NCBI RefSeq assembly: GCF_026914185.1
Contig: NC_070571.1
Span: 3,410,001-3,474,000 of the forward strand
Direction of reading: 5' to 3'
From: Puccinia triticina
Taxonomy: Eukaryota; Basidiomycota; Pucciniomycetes; Pucciniales; Pucciniaceae
DNA: 64,000 nucleotides
Shown: positions 22,407 through 32,934 of the stretch, one piece after another
How positions within the stretch are numbered: position 1 is the stretch's first letter
Layout: each line of letters starts with the position of its first letter
Made by a program: the position numbers and the translations under genes
The notes under the pieces: generated by a model
What the model was told of the DNA's origin: nothing
What the model saw: the letters and a program-made list of their open reading frames with translations, nothing else
Databases searched by the model: none

Positions 22407-23530
22407 AAGATGCTGAAGACATATTGCAAAACAGGACAAAAAGAAAAAAACTAAAAGATGAATGACATATTTACTTTAGTCTTTGTTCTTTCTCTTGATT
22501 GCTGGTTTTTCTCTTTAAATCTCTCTTGGCCTTCTTCACTTCTTGCCCTGTGCTCTTCTTATTTTTCCCTTGTGTTTTTCCTCTGTTGCCCATGAGTGTT
22601 TTTCAATGTCTCCAGTGGTTTAAAACCAGTATTCCAACTTTCAACCTTAACTAGAGTACTTGATATCTCATTTCTGACTCTGTTTTCCGTGTATGTCAGT
22701 TCATTTACCACTTTTGCACAGCTGCTTGCACAAAATGTAGCCCTTGTGTTAGTACTTTGACCAACATACAACACAAATTTTGAACTACTCAAACTGTACT
22801 TTCAGGATGCCCAACTATCACATTTTGAAACAAAACTTTGTTCTCAAAGATCACTCAAAAGGTCAGGTGTTTAAATGCTTGCAGATATCTTCATGCAGAG
22901 CAGTGGCAAACATCAGATTTAAATACATATCACATTTCCAAGTTCTCTTGTGCCACTGGGACTGAATTTGAAGTATTTGAGAAACAACCATAAAAGCAGC
23001 TGAAATCCCTGCCTTTCTTGACATATTGAGCTCTTCCTTTCATGTTGGTGGTGAGATTTCCTTCTACAGATCAGTGCAGGTGGTGGGGAATATTTTGTGG
23101 AGACCCCAAGAAGTTGCATCCCATAAAACTCTCTATTGATACAGTCTTGGTAAGGAATTAATTTGTACTTCTTGGTTTTCTTTTGAAAAACAATTGTACT
23201 GGTGATTAATATGCATCCATTACAAATTTACATACCAAGTTATTGATGAGTGTGTTGAAACTTGAGTGATTAAAAATAGATTATAATCAATTTTTACAAT
23301 AGGGGGTATCAAATATGACCAAATCCACCATTATGTAATTGAATGGTTTGAAAAAACCCATCATTTTTAAAACATGCTTGTCCTTCTTCTACCCCATTTT
23401 TATGATCCACTGGTGAACAATTTCATTTTTGGCTAATTGACTGGTTTCTAATTGTGGATTTCTCATATTTGATACCCGTTCAGTGAGTTAAATTTATAAT
23501 GAAATGTCTGGTCTGAAGCATTACCAATTA
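22407..23530. other. No gene recognised
   Basis: AT-rich, with a reverse frame at 22792-22559 (Thr/Ser-rich, no motif) and short closed frames otherwise. Nothing further could be supported. Confidence 0.5.
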
Positions 23531-23710
23531 CCTAGGTTCACGTTGGGCTTTGACCAGCAAGATTTTAATTAGAATCATACGTGTTTAATGTCAGCTCTTG
23601 CTGAAAGTCGGACTCACACGGCCATTTTTAAGCTTTTTAAGCTTACTTTTTTATCAATCAGCAACACCAATTTTAGTTGGGGGCATGAAATGCCCCAACG
23701 TGAACCAGGC
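23531..23710. mobile_element. 180-bp MITE-like element, TA duplication
   Basis: Ends are inverted copies of GGTTCACGTTGGG (left at about 23535, right CCCAACGTGAACC at 23695-23707), with TA directly outside both ends (23529-23530 and 23711-23712). No coding capacity. A TA duplication would fit the Tc1/mariner superfamily, but two bases are weak evidence. Confidence 0.6.
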
Positions 23711-24019
23711 TAATATGTAACAAATTCTGGGGTGATGCTGCTTCATAATTTCATTAGTGGAAGCTGTATTGGTTTGTGCCTTGTTTGAGCAGTAGGAAGG
23801 TCTTCATGATCCAGGTAACACAGCCAAAAAATGATCTCAAATATTATAATTGTGTGGACATACCTCTTCTTCATTACAACCTATTTTTTTGTTTGTTTAA
23901 CCGATTGAAATATGTTAAGGCCAGCAGGGTAAAAAGGATTTTTATAACCTGTATAAGACTTTTGATTCTGCCAATTTGCCCAAATTGCTTGGCATGATAG
24001 TTGTACATGAATTCTAAAA

Positions 24020-24240
24020 GAGTTTCAAGCCTCTAGTCAAGTTATAGTTGGTTTCAAGTTGACTCCAACCCATTTCCAACATGAGTTAAGCTCAATTGAG
24101 CATCATCTCAACATAAATTCATCATGAATTCAGCATGTCTTGAGGTTAATGTTTCAGGATACTAACAGGGTTCTTGAACAATATTGTGCAATGGCACCTG
24201 CACGCAAGTGCCAAGCAAGCTCCCATGGCGGTACTTATGA
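24020..24240 (-). repeat. Dispersed repeat, copy 2 of 2
   Basis: Inverted copy of 8396-8625 with the shared landmarks AGCTCAATTGAGCAT-like, CATAAATTCATCATGAATTC, CAAGTGCCA and CTCCCATGG in reverse order. It directly adjoins the hairpin element starting at 24252. Confidence 0.7.
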
Positions 24241-24251
24241 TATTAGGGGGA

Positions 24252-24463
24252 TTCAAAGTTGGCCATGCAAGAATTGCATGCACTGTTGCAAGTTGGTGTT
24301 CAAGGCTTTTATTGAACACCAATTTTCTCAAAAAAACATTCAAGCAGGCTTAGGGAGTGTAGTACAGTGTGGCTTGCATGCAATTTTGCAACTTGGTGTT
24401 CAAGAATGAACTTGAACACCAAATTGCAAAAGTGCATGCAAGTTGCATCTGGCCAACTTTGAA
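24252..24463. mobile_element. 212-bp hairpin MITE-like element
   Basis: Begins TTCAAAGTTGGCC and ends GGCCAACTTTGAA. Inside, TTGGTGTTCAAG and TTGAACACCAA recur twice on each side, so the whole sequence can fold into one long imperfect stem. No open frame of note. No unambiguous target duplication. Confidence 0.65.
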
Positions 24464-24491
24464 ACCCATTTATGCTGATGCGGAGGATCAC

Positions 24492-24662
24492 GCTGTAGCC
24501 ATCCAACAGGATGGTGCTACAGTTGTACTGTCAAATTACACGTAATTCAAAAGTACAACTGCGGCAATCCGCATTGCCAAGGCAAAAGGGGGCCTTGAAA
24601 AAGTAAGGTTATGCCGCAGTCGTACTGTGAAATTATGTGTAATTCAACAGTACGACTGCGGC
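24492..24662. repeat. Cluster of three short hairpins
   Basis: 24492-24521 pairs CTGTAGC/CATCC with GGATGG/GCTACAG. 24530-24574 pairs GTTGTACT with AGTACAAC around AAATTACACGTAATT. 24613-24662 pairs GCCGCAGTCGTACTGT with ACAGTACGACTGCGGC perfectly (16-bp arms) around a second copy of the same AT-rich loop. The last two are clearly related. Confidence 0.75.
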
Positions 24663-25462
24663 GCTTGTTTTCTGCTCCACAACAGGGGACAAACTGGACA
24701 ACTGGGGTTTCAGGCCAAGGCCCACTCCTCCCTGGCCTCCTGGCTCTTGAATACATCAGGTCCACTTGATCAATGTATATTACCTTCTACAGCCTTTCTG
24801 AGCACCGCAGAGCGCCATCTGCACTTGGTTGTTTCAGATTCCCAATCAACCAACTGGGTGGCAGTGAAACTGCATCATAATAAAACTCCTGGGGCTGTCC
24901 CATTGGGTGATGTGAGAGATCATGAGACCTCTTCTGGTGTTTCATGTTCAAGACACTGACTGAATTCCCATTGGGCAAGACATCATTCACCTCAAATTCA
25001 ACAACCCTGCAGAGTTTGCAGATTGATCTTGTTTTCTCTGTCATCTTTCAACAATGCCTGCATCAGATAATATTAACAGCAACATTCCAACTTCACCTGT
25101 CCTCATACCAAGGCACAATCAAGCTGAACATGAATTCTCCATTCAACAAATTGTACCAAATCCTCAAGTTCTGGGCCAGTTTGTTTCTAACAACACCATT
25201 GCCAATTATATGACTTTAAGTATCAATCAAGATATCACCTCATGAAGAAATCCAATGTCCAGTGGTCACTTCAATCAATGAAACCCAGACATCCCTTGAA
25301 CAAGCAGAACATGTGATTGATCCATGCAATCCTGACAAACTTCAACCATGAACTGGCTCTCTTTGTCAACCAAACTAAATGGACAGATATGAAATCTGAA
25401 GAAATAGCTGATATTTGATTCTTAACTCCCCCACTTGTTCAACTTGGTCAATTCATACTCAA
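24663..25462. other. Possible degraded upstream exons, not assigned
   Basis: Plus-strand frames 25054-25245 and about 25345-25415 (ELALFVNQTKWTDMKSEEIAD) look like protein and precede the Tet-like remnant, so they may be its N-terminal exons. No motif confirms this. Confidence 0.3.
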
Positions 25463-26150
25463 ATGAATGGCTCCTTCCTTGATGGCATTATGAAGGGATT
25501 TGGATGGAGAAAGGGGTATGAAAATACTGAAAATGCTGGTAAGTACCCACAATCATTAGTTATCATATTATTTTCCAGAAGAATCATTAATTTTTGCTTA
25601 TTCATACCAAACACCTACTTAAAAGCTGAAGAAGATTCTGCGGTGGAAGGAACTTTTGCTGAGACTACCAAGGGTTGAGTCAATAATAGCTAGCCGATTT
25701 CAGAAACTTGCTCCTGGTCTATTCCTTCAAACTGTTGAGAAGATGAAATCCGCCAACCTTCCAGGATTTGCCACTCCAGACAATAAGAATCAAATCCAAC
25801 AGCTTTTGCCTCAAATCTGACTGCAAAATGCGGTGAATTTTACAACCAGGCACACATTGACAATGATGTTGGCTCAATCTCATATGGCGGCTGGTGTGGA
25901 ATAGAGGAGGCTTCTGGTAATCCTGCAACAGCTGATGATGGCTATGATATTGAATATGGCCAATTTTTTCTCCCAGGAATATCAACTGTGGTGGATCTTA
26001 ATGCAGTTGATGTTTGGACTGATATGTTCTGGGCCTCAAATCTCCTCTACCATCAAACAGTCTAATCAATGAGACCTCCCAAGAGTCCATTCACCCGTTT
26101 TGCCTTCTCAGCTCAGATCAGTAAGCCTTTTTATGATGGATGTTTGGCAG
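25463..26150 (+). pseudogene. Tet-like 2OG-Fe(II) oxygenase (copy C)
   Basis: Starts with MNGSFLDGIMKGFGWRKGYENTENAGKY, cut here as MNGSFLDGIM then KGFGWRKGYE, the same motif as GCSWRKEG in copy B. About 25545-25660 is probably an intron. Then RFQKLAPGLFLQTVEKM, a frame change near 25815, and the core: FYNQAHIDNDVGS with the HxD site, a strand run YGQFFLPGISTVVDLN, distal His in LLYHQTV, a stop at about 26062-26065, and the Arg-containing strand FTRFAFSAQIS. Core spacing agrees with copy B. The enzyme would act on modified DNA bases in the nucleus if intact; one stop and one or two frameshifts show it is not. Confidence 0.72.
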
Positions 26151-26289
26151 CACTCACACAATCCAACCTCATTTTTGGTGGATTTCAAAGGCGAGATGAG
26201 CAAGTGCGACTTTCACTTTCTGGCCATGGTAAGATGAATAATTCAGTGACCTCTCAACACTTCATTATGATTATCCCATTGCAGTTTGA

Positions 26290-26589
26290 ATTGTTCTTGA
26301 AATTGACCCATCATCTCTGTCAACTACCCTTTGGGAAAAACCAGGCAACAAATCCAAAAATGACTCTGATTCTGAAACCTCTGATTCAAGTGAACTCACG
26401 GATTTGGATGATCAAGATGAAACATCAAATGCATCAGCAGATCAGTTCCTCAAAGAGATGATGGCCACACAAAAGCAACTAGAGATGGTCTCAAACAAAA
26501 AGAACCTTCTGCAAGAGGTTTGCGATCACACTGCAAAAGCAATTGAGGCCATTGATAGAATCTCAAAAGGCAAGTTCATCAAGCTATGA
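26290..26589 (+). CDS. Unrecognised acidic/coiled-coil exon
   Basis: A frame without an ATG at its left edge reads VLEIDPSSLSTTLWEKPGNK, then a Ser/Asp/Glu-rich stretch, then a coiled-coil-like helix (MATQKQLEMVSNKKNLLQEV) and ends at TGA 26587-26589. The left edge follows an AG at about 26283, so it looks like a last exon. No family recognised. It follows the Tet-like copy C by about 140 bp and might belong with it. Confidence 0.35.
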   Translation: MVLEIDPSSLSTTLWEKPGNKSKNDSDSETSDSSELTDLDDQDETSNASADQFLKEMMATQKQLEMVSNKKNLLQEVCDHTAKAIEAIDRISKGKFIKL

Positions 26590-26639
26590 TTTGGTCCTTG
26601 TTTTCAGACTCTGATGAACTTATTTTCTCACACTCAGAT

Positions 26640-27250
26640 GTCACTGCTGGAAAAACTTTGCCTGATGATCTTCAAGTGAAGTTGAGCAAACCAAATCTGC
26701 TTGGGAAGCGGAGGAAATTGTAAAACCATCAAAAAACTGTCATCAATCAGCTTCTCAAGATGATTCAAATCACACAGACCATTATTCCAAAAGCATCAAA
26801 CACAAGTCACAAAATCAAAAGGGTGTTCAAAAGCCACACAATATCAAACTCATCCAAAAAACACCAATCACAAGTAGCTTTCCAATTCAATTCAGAAAAC
26901 ACATTTCTTCTGAACACCAAAAAAAATCAACAAACAGACCTGAATGTTGGAAATTCTGCATTCCAAGAAATGCCCACCACTCAACTGATCATATTGCAAT
27001 ACAGAGATGAGCTTGCCCCAATATATCAGATTTATGCAAGTTCCCTAGGCTATGATGGCTACCAAATGGCACTCAATTCTATTGAGCAGTTACCCTGCTT
27101 GTACTAATTGAAACCTCTGGATATGTACAGTAATACACTTTCATCAAGAATCAAAATCAACCATGTTGAAGCTACTACCAAATCATGGATTAAGAAATTG
27201 AGAAAAGAGGGTAAGCAGCATTTCCTAGAAGTATGAATGATATTAACTAA
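26640..27250 (+). other. Unrecognised open frames, probable decayed exons
   Basis: 26760-27107 is open and ends with a plausible helical segment (LQYRDELAPIYQIYASSLGY). A following frame, KSWIKKLRKEGKQHFLEV, continues to about 27236. No domain recognised. The repeated frame changes suggest introns or decay. Confidence 0.3.
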
Positions 27251-27484
27251 TGAAGATTTATTTTGAATCATCAGGCCCAGATGTTCTTTCACCTCACTTA
27301 CATGAACCATTCTACAAACCAGACATCTGGAGATTTCCGCAGGAAGGCCAGAAAGATCTGGCCTAAACCAACCATGATATGAATCAGAACTTTGGGCAAT
27401 TTTCTATCTTTTCTGTCACCCCTCTGAATCCATGCAGTTGAAGTGAGCTTCACTTCCCTTTCAACCAGTCTCACTTGTCTCACA

Positions 27485-28112
27485 GGAAATCAACTCTCTC
27501 CCAGTTTACATTGCACCAGAAGACACGGCAAATTCCCTCAAACATGAAATTTCAATCATCAAATATTTCATTCAATGCCTCACCAATCCCCAAACTACCT
27601 CCACAATCACAAATGTTTCTCAGAGCACCGCCAAAGCCAAAGACATCAAAATCAGTTTCTCATCATTGTACAAGTTGGTACAGATCATTCATGAGATGCT
27701 GCTTGCATATGCCATTCTCAAAGCTCGCTGTAAAATTCATCAAGCTGAACAGGTGCCAGAAGTTGATTTAGAACAATGGTCTAAGCTCCCATCTGATTGT
27801 ACTTCAAGACCCTTCTTTCTCCTACTCACTGCCTTCTGTGTGGCTGGGGTTTTGGGTCTTCTACTCAATCCCTCCAACCGCAGAATTGTCCCATCATCCA
27901 AGGCTTTTTTATTTTATTCTGTAGTTGCAAAGGTGAACTCACTCCAGCCTCCTTCCACCAATGAAGTTGTTGAACCAGTTTGGCAGAGAACAAATGCCTA
28001 TATCTGCTCTGTCATAACTTCTGCTTTCTTTTCCCCAGCTGGTTTCAACCCTGTCCATGTTTCTCGTTGTGAACTAGCCAAGTACTTTGTCCTAGACTTT
28101 AGTGAACATTAG
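27485..28112 (+). CDS. Unrecognised exon, ~209 aa, one hydrophobic segment
   Basis: Directly after an AG at 27482-27483 one frame stays open for 628 bp: EINSLPVYIAPEDTANSLKH, then FIQCLTNPQ, YKLVQIIHEMLLAYAILKAR, a hydrophobic stretch RPFFLLLTAFCVAGVLGLLL (residues about 115-135), and a tail ending in CELAKYFVLDFSEH. It contains four or five cysteines in the last 80 residues. I recognise no family. It is the longest undamaged unassigned frame in the window, so it may be a real exon of an expressed gene. Confidence 0.4.
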
Positions 28113-28404
28113 CTCAACTCCCATCCTGGAGGACAAAGAATATTGAATGTTCCCAAGTGCTCAGACTGCCAAGTCACCACTTTGGAAAAAAATTGATCAG
28201 AAATTTTGTTATTCCATGTTTTCAAGGTATTACATAGTCATCCCTTCATTTATGCCAATTACATATTTATGAAGATTCCTTTGCTCGTGCGCCCATGACC
28301 ATCCTGCGCGCAGAAAAAGACTATGAACCAGTCCCTAACAAATCTCCCAGTGGACGCGGGCCAACAATGGATCAATCAGCAGAATTGGTGCTGAAGGCTT
28401 CCAG

Positions 28405-30840
28405 ATGATTGTGAACTTCACAGGGCAGCTGGGATTATTGATCTTTGAGGTGGCTCTGGGCTTCCGAGTGGGCCAGACAGCTGAAGCACGCCCCTCTCAC
28501 CTTGGCATCCCCTCCTTGAAGGATCAAACCATCCGCCTGCCCCCAGACAAGCCCCACTCCCAGCGCAAAAAGCCTCCAGCCACCAAACTTGTTATCCAAT
28601 TTGACCTGCTCTCCATCCACCAACTTTGGTTGGCCCTCAACTCCGAGTTTGATGTCCAGAGCTGTCTGCTCAACTACAAGCCTTCCGGTCCACCACTGCC
28701 CATCCTGTTCCATCATCCCCAGAAAACCAACCCCTCATCTGAGGTATGTGTTTTTCCCTTTTTGACCCGGTGCTCTTTGAGATCTGATGCTTTTTTTTTG
28801 TAGGAATTGTCAGCCACTGTGCTTGAGATCCCCCGCAAGTCCGCCTACTACGCACACCCAAGCTTGCCCTGCTCCACCAGACCATCCTCTCCACACCACC
28901 ACCACCACCAGCCGTCCCCAAGACCCAGAGCCAGCCACAGAAGAGCAGCAGGACGGGCCCCGCGGCCCTCCTTGCCAGCCTCATCTCCAATTACCTTGTC
29001 CAACCCCAGGACCTACCCGCACATGATGGCCAGTCTGGGAGCCATGCCAACCTCAACCTGGGTCTCCAGCCGCTGCTAGACTGTTTAGGCAAGGAAATCA
29101 CAGAGCTAGCGGTTGCACTCCAACAAGTCTGCACGCCCACACTTTCTCTTTCTCTGTCTCTCAAAACTCACCGTCAGCTCTTTTCTTCTTGCACAAACGC
29201 TTGAGCGCGCAACAAAGACCTTTGACCTGTCAACCTGCATTGCCCTGAGCAACGCACCCAGCGTGCTTGACATCCTGTCCACCCTCTTCCTCTGGCTCAA
29301 GCCCCGGACCATCCTCATGCCTGTCCAGGGCCTCTGGGACCACTGGATCACCATCCGCAATAACCTCTCACAGATCACCGCTAGTGGGCCCGATGGCAAC
29401 AAGGCTGGCAGCGGCAGCGGGTTTGAGAACTTTGGCGGACTCTTGGGCTGGATCCAAGGCATTGTAGGCAGGTTCAGTGTAAGACCCTCCCACCTAGCTT
29501 TTCTTCTTCTTCATCTTTGCCTTTAGTTGATGAACATGCAATCATCACACAATTGATGTCCAATCTAGACTACCATTTGGGCACAAAGACGGTTTCACAC
29601 TACACTACCTGATGAACCCATCAATGGCGTACCTAATAAGCAAGCTGCCCGAGACGCACAAGAGCACGTTGCAGGTCTGGTTCAAAGCCTTGTACTGCTC
29701 CTCAGGCATCCCCAACGCCCTCCTCAGCACCACCAACCCCCGCATCTTCTTTGCCATTGCTCCCAGCCTCTTCAAACAGTCATTCAATGCCCTCAACGTC
29801 TGCCTCATCAACCTCCAGACTTTCAGAGACGGCCTCAGCTACTTTGAACATAAACTGCTCATTTCTTGGGCTGCTGTTGGTGTGCTCGACAAACTCTCCA
29901 GGCTTGGGTTTGTCTCCCCCCGCAACAAACACACACATATACTCATCTCCACAAACTCACCCCCTTTTTTTCTTCTTGTGGCTTGCATATCCAGCCCGAT
30001 CTCCTCCACCTTGTATCCAACCAACCTGCTTGAGATCCTGAAAGCAATTCTGCTCTTGGATGCAATCAGGGCAACGGCGCTGCAACTTGTAGCCACGCAC
30101 TTGCAGAGCGTAGTCTGTGCGTTCGCCAAGGGCACCTGGCGGATGCTGGCGGCTCCTTTAAGATTGGGTGCAGACCTGAACTGGCGGGTGCAGCTAGAAG
30201 TGGATGCAATCAAGCAACGGTTGATGGTCTTGCTGGCCGCGGAGACGTTAGCCCCGGCGAGCTGCACTCTTCACGACCAAATCTCCAGAAAATGAGTGGT
30301 GCAAACCTCCCTATAAAGATTCTGCTCAACCTAATGGTCAATCACTCCAGCGTCCGGCTTGGGCCGTGTTGTGTATGGACTGCTGAATTGGCCCGCTTCC
30401 TGAAAGCTCCCGCCATTGACGTGAGTCCTGTCATCTTCCAAAACCAATCTACAAAGTGAAGGTTTTTCTTTTTTGGTAGGTGTTTGAGCCACCACCACCA
30501 CCAACAATGTCAATCAATCCAGTAACAAGACCAGCTGTTGTCCTTGTCCGTCCTTTTCTCCCACCTAAATCAACATAAGCTACACCAAGGAAACCTTGAT
30601 CTAGTCAAGCAGTCATCACCGCTGAACATCTTCTTGGCAATCCTCAAATCATTCACCAATATTGGTAGAAGCAGCCTGGAAGTTGGGACTAATACCTTGG
30701 ATGCTGGTCTTGCCAACACTCTTCAGGCTGGGCAGACTCCTCCAGAAACACCCAACAAACACAACCTTGCTCCGGAGCTCACCAGCAATTGGATTGGCAT
30801 GAGTGGAGAAACTTGTCTGATCAAGCGGAAAGCCGTCTAG
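28405..30840 (+). pseudogene. MED5: MED5/Nut1-like Mediator subunit, damaged or partial
   Basis: MED5 (Nut1) is a fungal tail subunit of the Mediator complex that links activators to RNA polymerase II in the nucleus. The match lies in two regions. At 29260-29480, ILSTLFLWLKPRTILMPVQ, then WDHWITIRNN and FENFGGLLGWIQGIVGRF, follows the family pattern 'F.KP...P...LD.W....FEEFG.LL...' . At 29620-29880, FFAIAPSLFKQSFNALNVCL and GLSYFEHKLLIS follow the 'P.LF.Q......GL.YL...LL' pattern. Likely introns are 28741-28803, about 29140-29225, 29479-29569 and about 29905-30000. A frame change near 28858 (the continuation KLALLHQTILSTPPPPP is one base out) implies a deletion or an error. The N-terminal start is not found. 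The last frame, 30538-30840, is tentatively its end. I rate the family call likely, intactness doubtful. Confidence 0.6.
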
Positions 30841-30998
30841 CGTTTGAAAAAATATGAATCTTCATGGGAAATAGTTTGAGCCTTTGGCACTAGTTCTTCA
30901 ATGTGGTATTTTATCTAACTTTGAAGAATTGTATTGATAAAAACTTCAAGGATGTATAGCAAGTGATAGGTGGGATATGGATTTCACATCAATTCAAA

Positions 30999-32280
30999 CT
31001 ATTCAGAATTATCAGCCCGCAATATTTCGAAATGACCATCTTTGACGTTGGCAAGCCAGTCTTCACAATTATCTGTACGCATAGCTTCTGATCTAGTGGT
31101 GAACCTCGATTGTTTGGATTGAACAATTTGCAACTGTGGATATTTTTGTTCTGAAGTGATCACAATTGGATCCCTTTGCATCAGAAACTTTCCCTTATTT
31201 TTACCAAGCGCTGCAGCTATTAATTAGAATTAAATTGTTCAAATCAGAAATCCTTATTATGATAAATAGAAGCTTGTTTAATCAAAAGATTTTCCTAGCA
31301 ATTATTTATTCAACTCAGCACGCAGTTCAGATCTTATTCAGTCAGCTTGTTTCTGATTCTGTTTCTTTGCTGGTGGGAGATCAACATTCAAACAACGCTT
31401 GGCAATTTCTTGAATGGTTTGACCGTGACTGTATGCCTCAAAAATCGCCTTTGCTGATCATCTCTCTTTTGCTACTGGTAGCCAGAATGGATTGTTGGTG
31501 TATTCCTTACAAAAGCTACTTGTCCCAAGGCTTTGCGTTGCTGCTAACAGGTAAAAGGTGAGGTTGAAAGCATTGGAAATCATTAAGAGCTGGTCAAAAT
31601 AAACATTCATTAGTCAAATAATCAATCTGGATTTATTTTTTTGATGATCATTATTGACTGACCTCAGAGTTGATACGGATAATATGTTTAACCGCTTGTG
31701 GTGCTGCTGCCAAATTTGGAATGAGCCCATCTTTTAAGATTTGATCCACTTTCTTATGATTGACAAGTTTCTGTTAGAGGGGTCCGTAGATCGCTATTTC
31801 TTCAGGAGTAAGTGAGCTCCTTGGCTGAGTTTTGTTTGTATTGTAATTATCTTCATGCTCCTCCTCTTGTGCTTCTTCATCATATTCATCATCATTATGT
31901 ATTGGTAGCTTAGAGAAATGTCAAAAAACCGTTGTATTAAAAACAGTCGGCTTGTTAGGTGTAAATTTGCTCCAAGATTGTCCAAGTGTTGAATTTCTCT
32001 CATCCCATCCAATTGAGGTACCTCTTGGTGGAACCAAAGATTTGAATGTCAGATTGATAATCAAGAAATGATTTTGAGTTAAAAAATACAGACTCACCTG
32101 GGGTATCTGCACTTTTAGCACTAACTGCCAAGAATCAGTTGTAGCTACTTTTCTTTTGTTTGGGTCTGTCTTCTCCTCTGAAATATGAAAAACACAACAA
32201 ATTTGAATTAGGATATGACATGAATTTTGGAGTCTTGCTAAAGACTTACAGCTGTGGGATCCTGACATCATAGACTAGAC
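30999..32280 (-). pseudogene. Unrecognised reverse-strand multi-exon gene fragments
   Basis: Reverse frames in order: about 32280-32100 (KTDPNKRKVATTDSWQLVLKV), 32045-31925 (VPPRGTSIGWDERNSTLGQS), 31900-31670 (acidic EEAQEEEHEDN, then SSLTPEEIAIYGPL, a stop, QKLVNHKKVDQILKDG), and 31181-30999 (PQLQIVQSKQSRFTTRSEAM). A CAG-GTGAGT-like junction near 32096 supports an intron. The region reads like a gene family I vaguely recall from rust fungi, but I cannot name it. The in-frame TAA at about 31775 shows decay. Confidence 0.35.
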
Positions 32281-32934
32281 AGGGGCATTGCGGGGACTAC
32301 TTTGTGGGATAGAGATAGCTGTGGAGGGGATGAGTGCATGAAAAGGCTGCCCTCCAGGTGAAATGCTAAAGAGGAGACACCAATAGAGTAATTAAACTCA
32401 AGAAAAGGTGTGGCACAGAAGATAAGGGTGATATCAGAGTAAAGTGATAAAATGGCAAAGTGAGTAATGCTATCACACAGAATGGTTACTGGATGTTGAG
32501 CAGGTAAGATGATATATTTGTCAAGGCAGAATGGATACTGTAATTTACTATAAGGTTACTATGAGACTATATACCTATTGATCAAATAACGTCTGATGAG
32601 CTGATGGGAGACAAAGGGACAGTTTATATAGACAATCTGGGGGGCGGTTGACTTGTGGTTGTGCAAAACATGAAATAGTGGAACACTTCAATCAAGGAGA
32701 AGTGCAAGAGGAATGAACAAAAGGGATGAGGCACATGAAGATGAGACAGGTACTAATCCAAAAGTAGGTGCATTTGTGTGAAACCAAGAGTTAAGAAAAG
32801 GGCTGTTGATTTGTTGACCAATGTGGATTGATGTTTGATGCATGTTTGGATCTAGTGATGATTGAGACGCCTGGATTTGTGTCTTTGGTACCGTGGCTCT
32901 CTTGAAGATTGACTTTGTCCCATGTATCAAGTGG

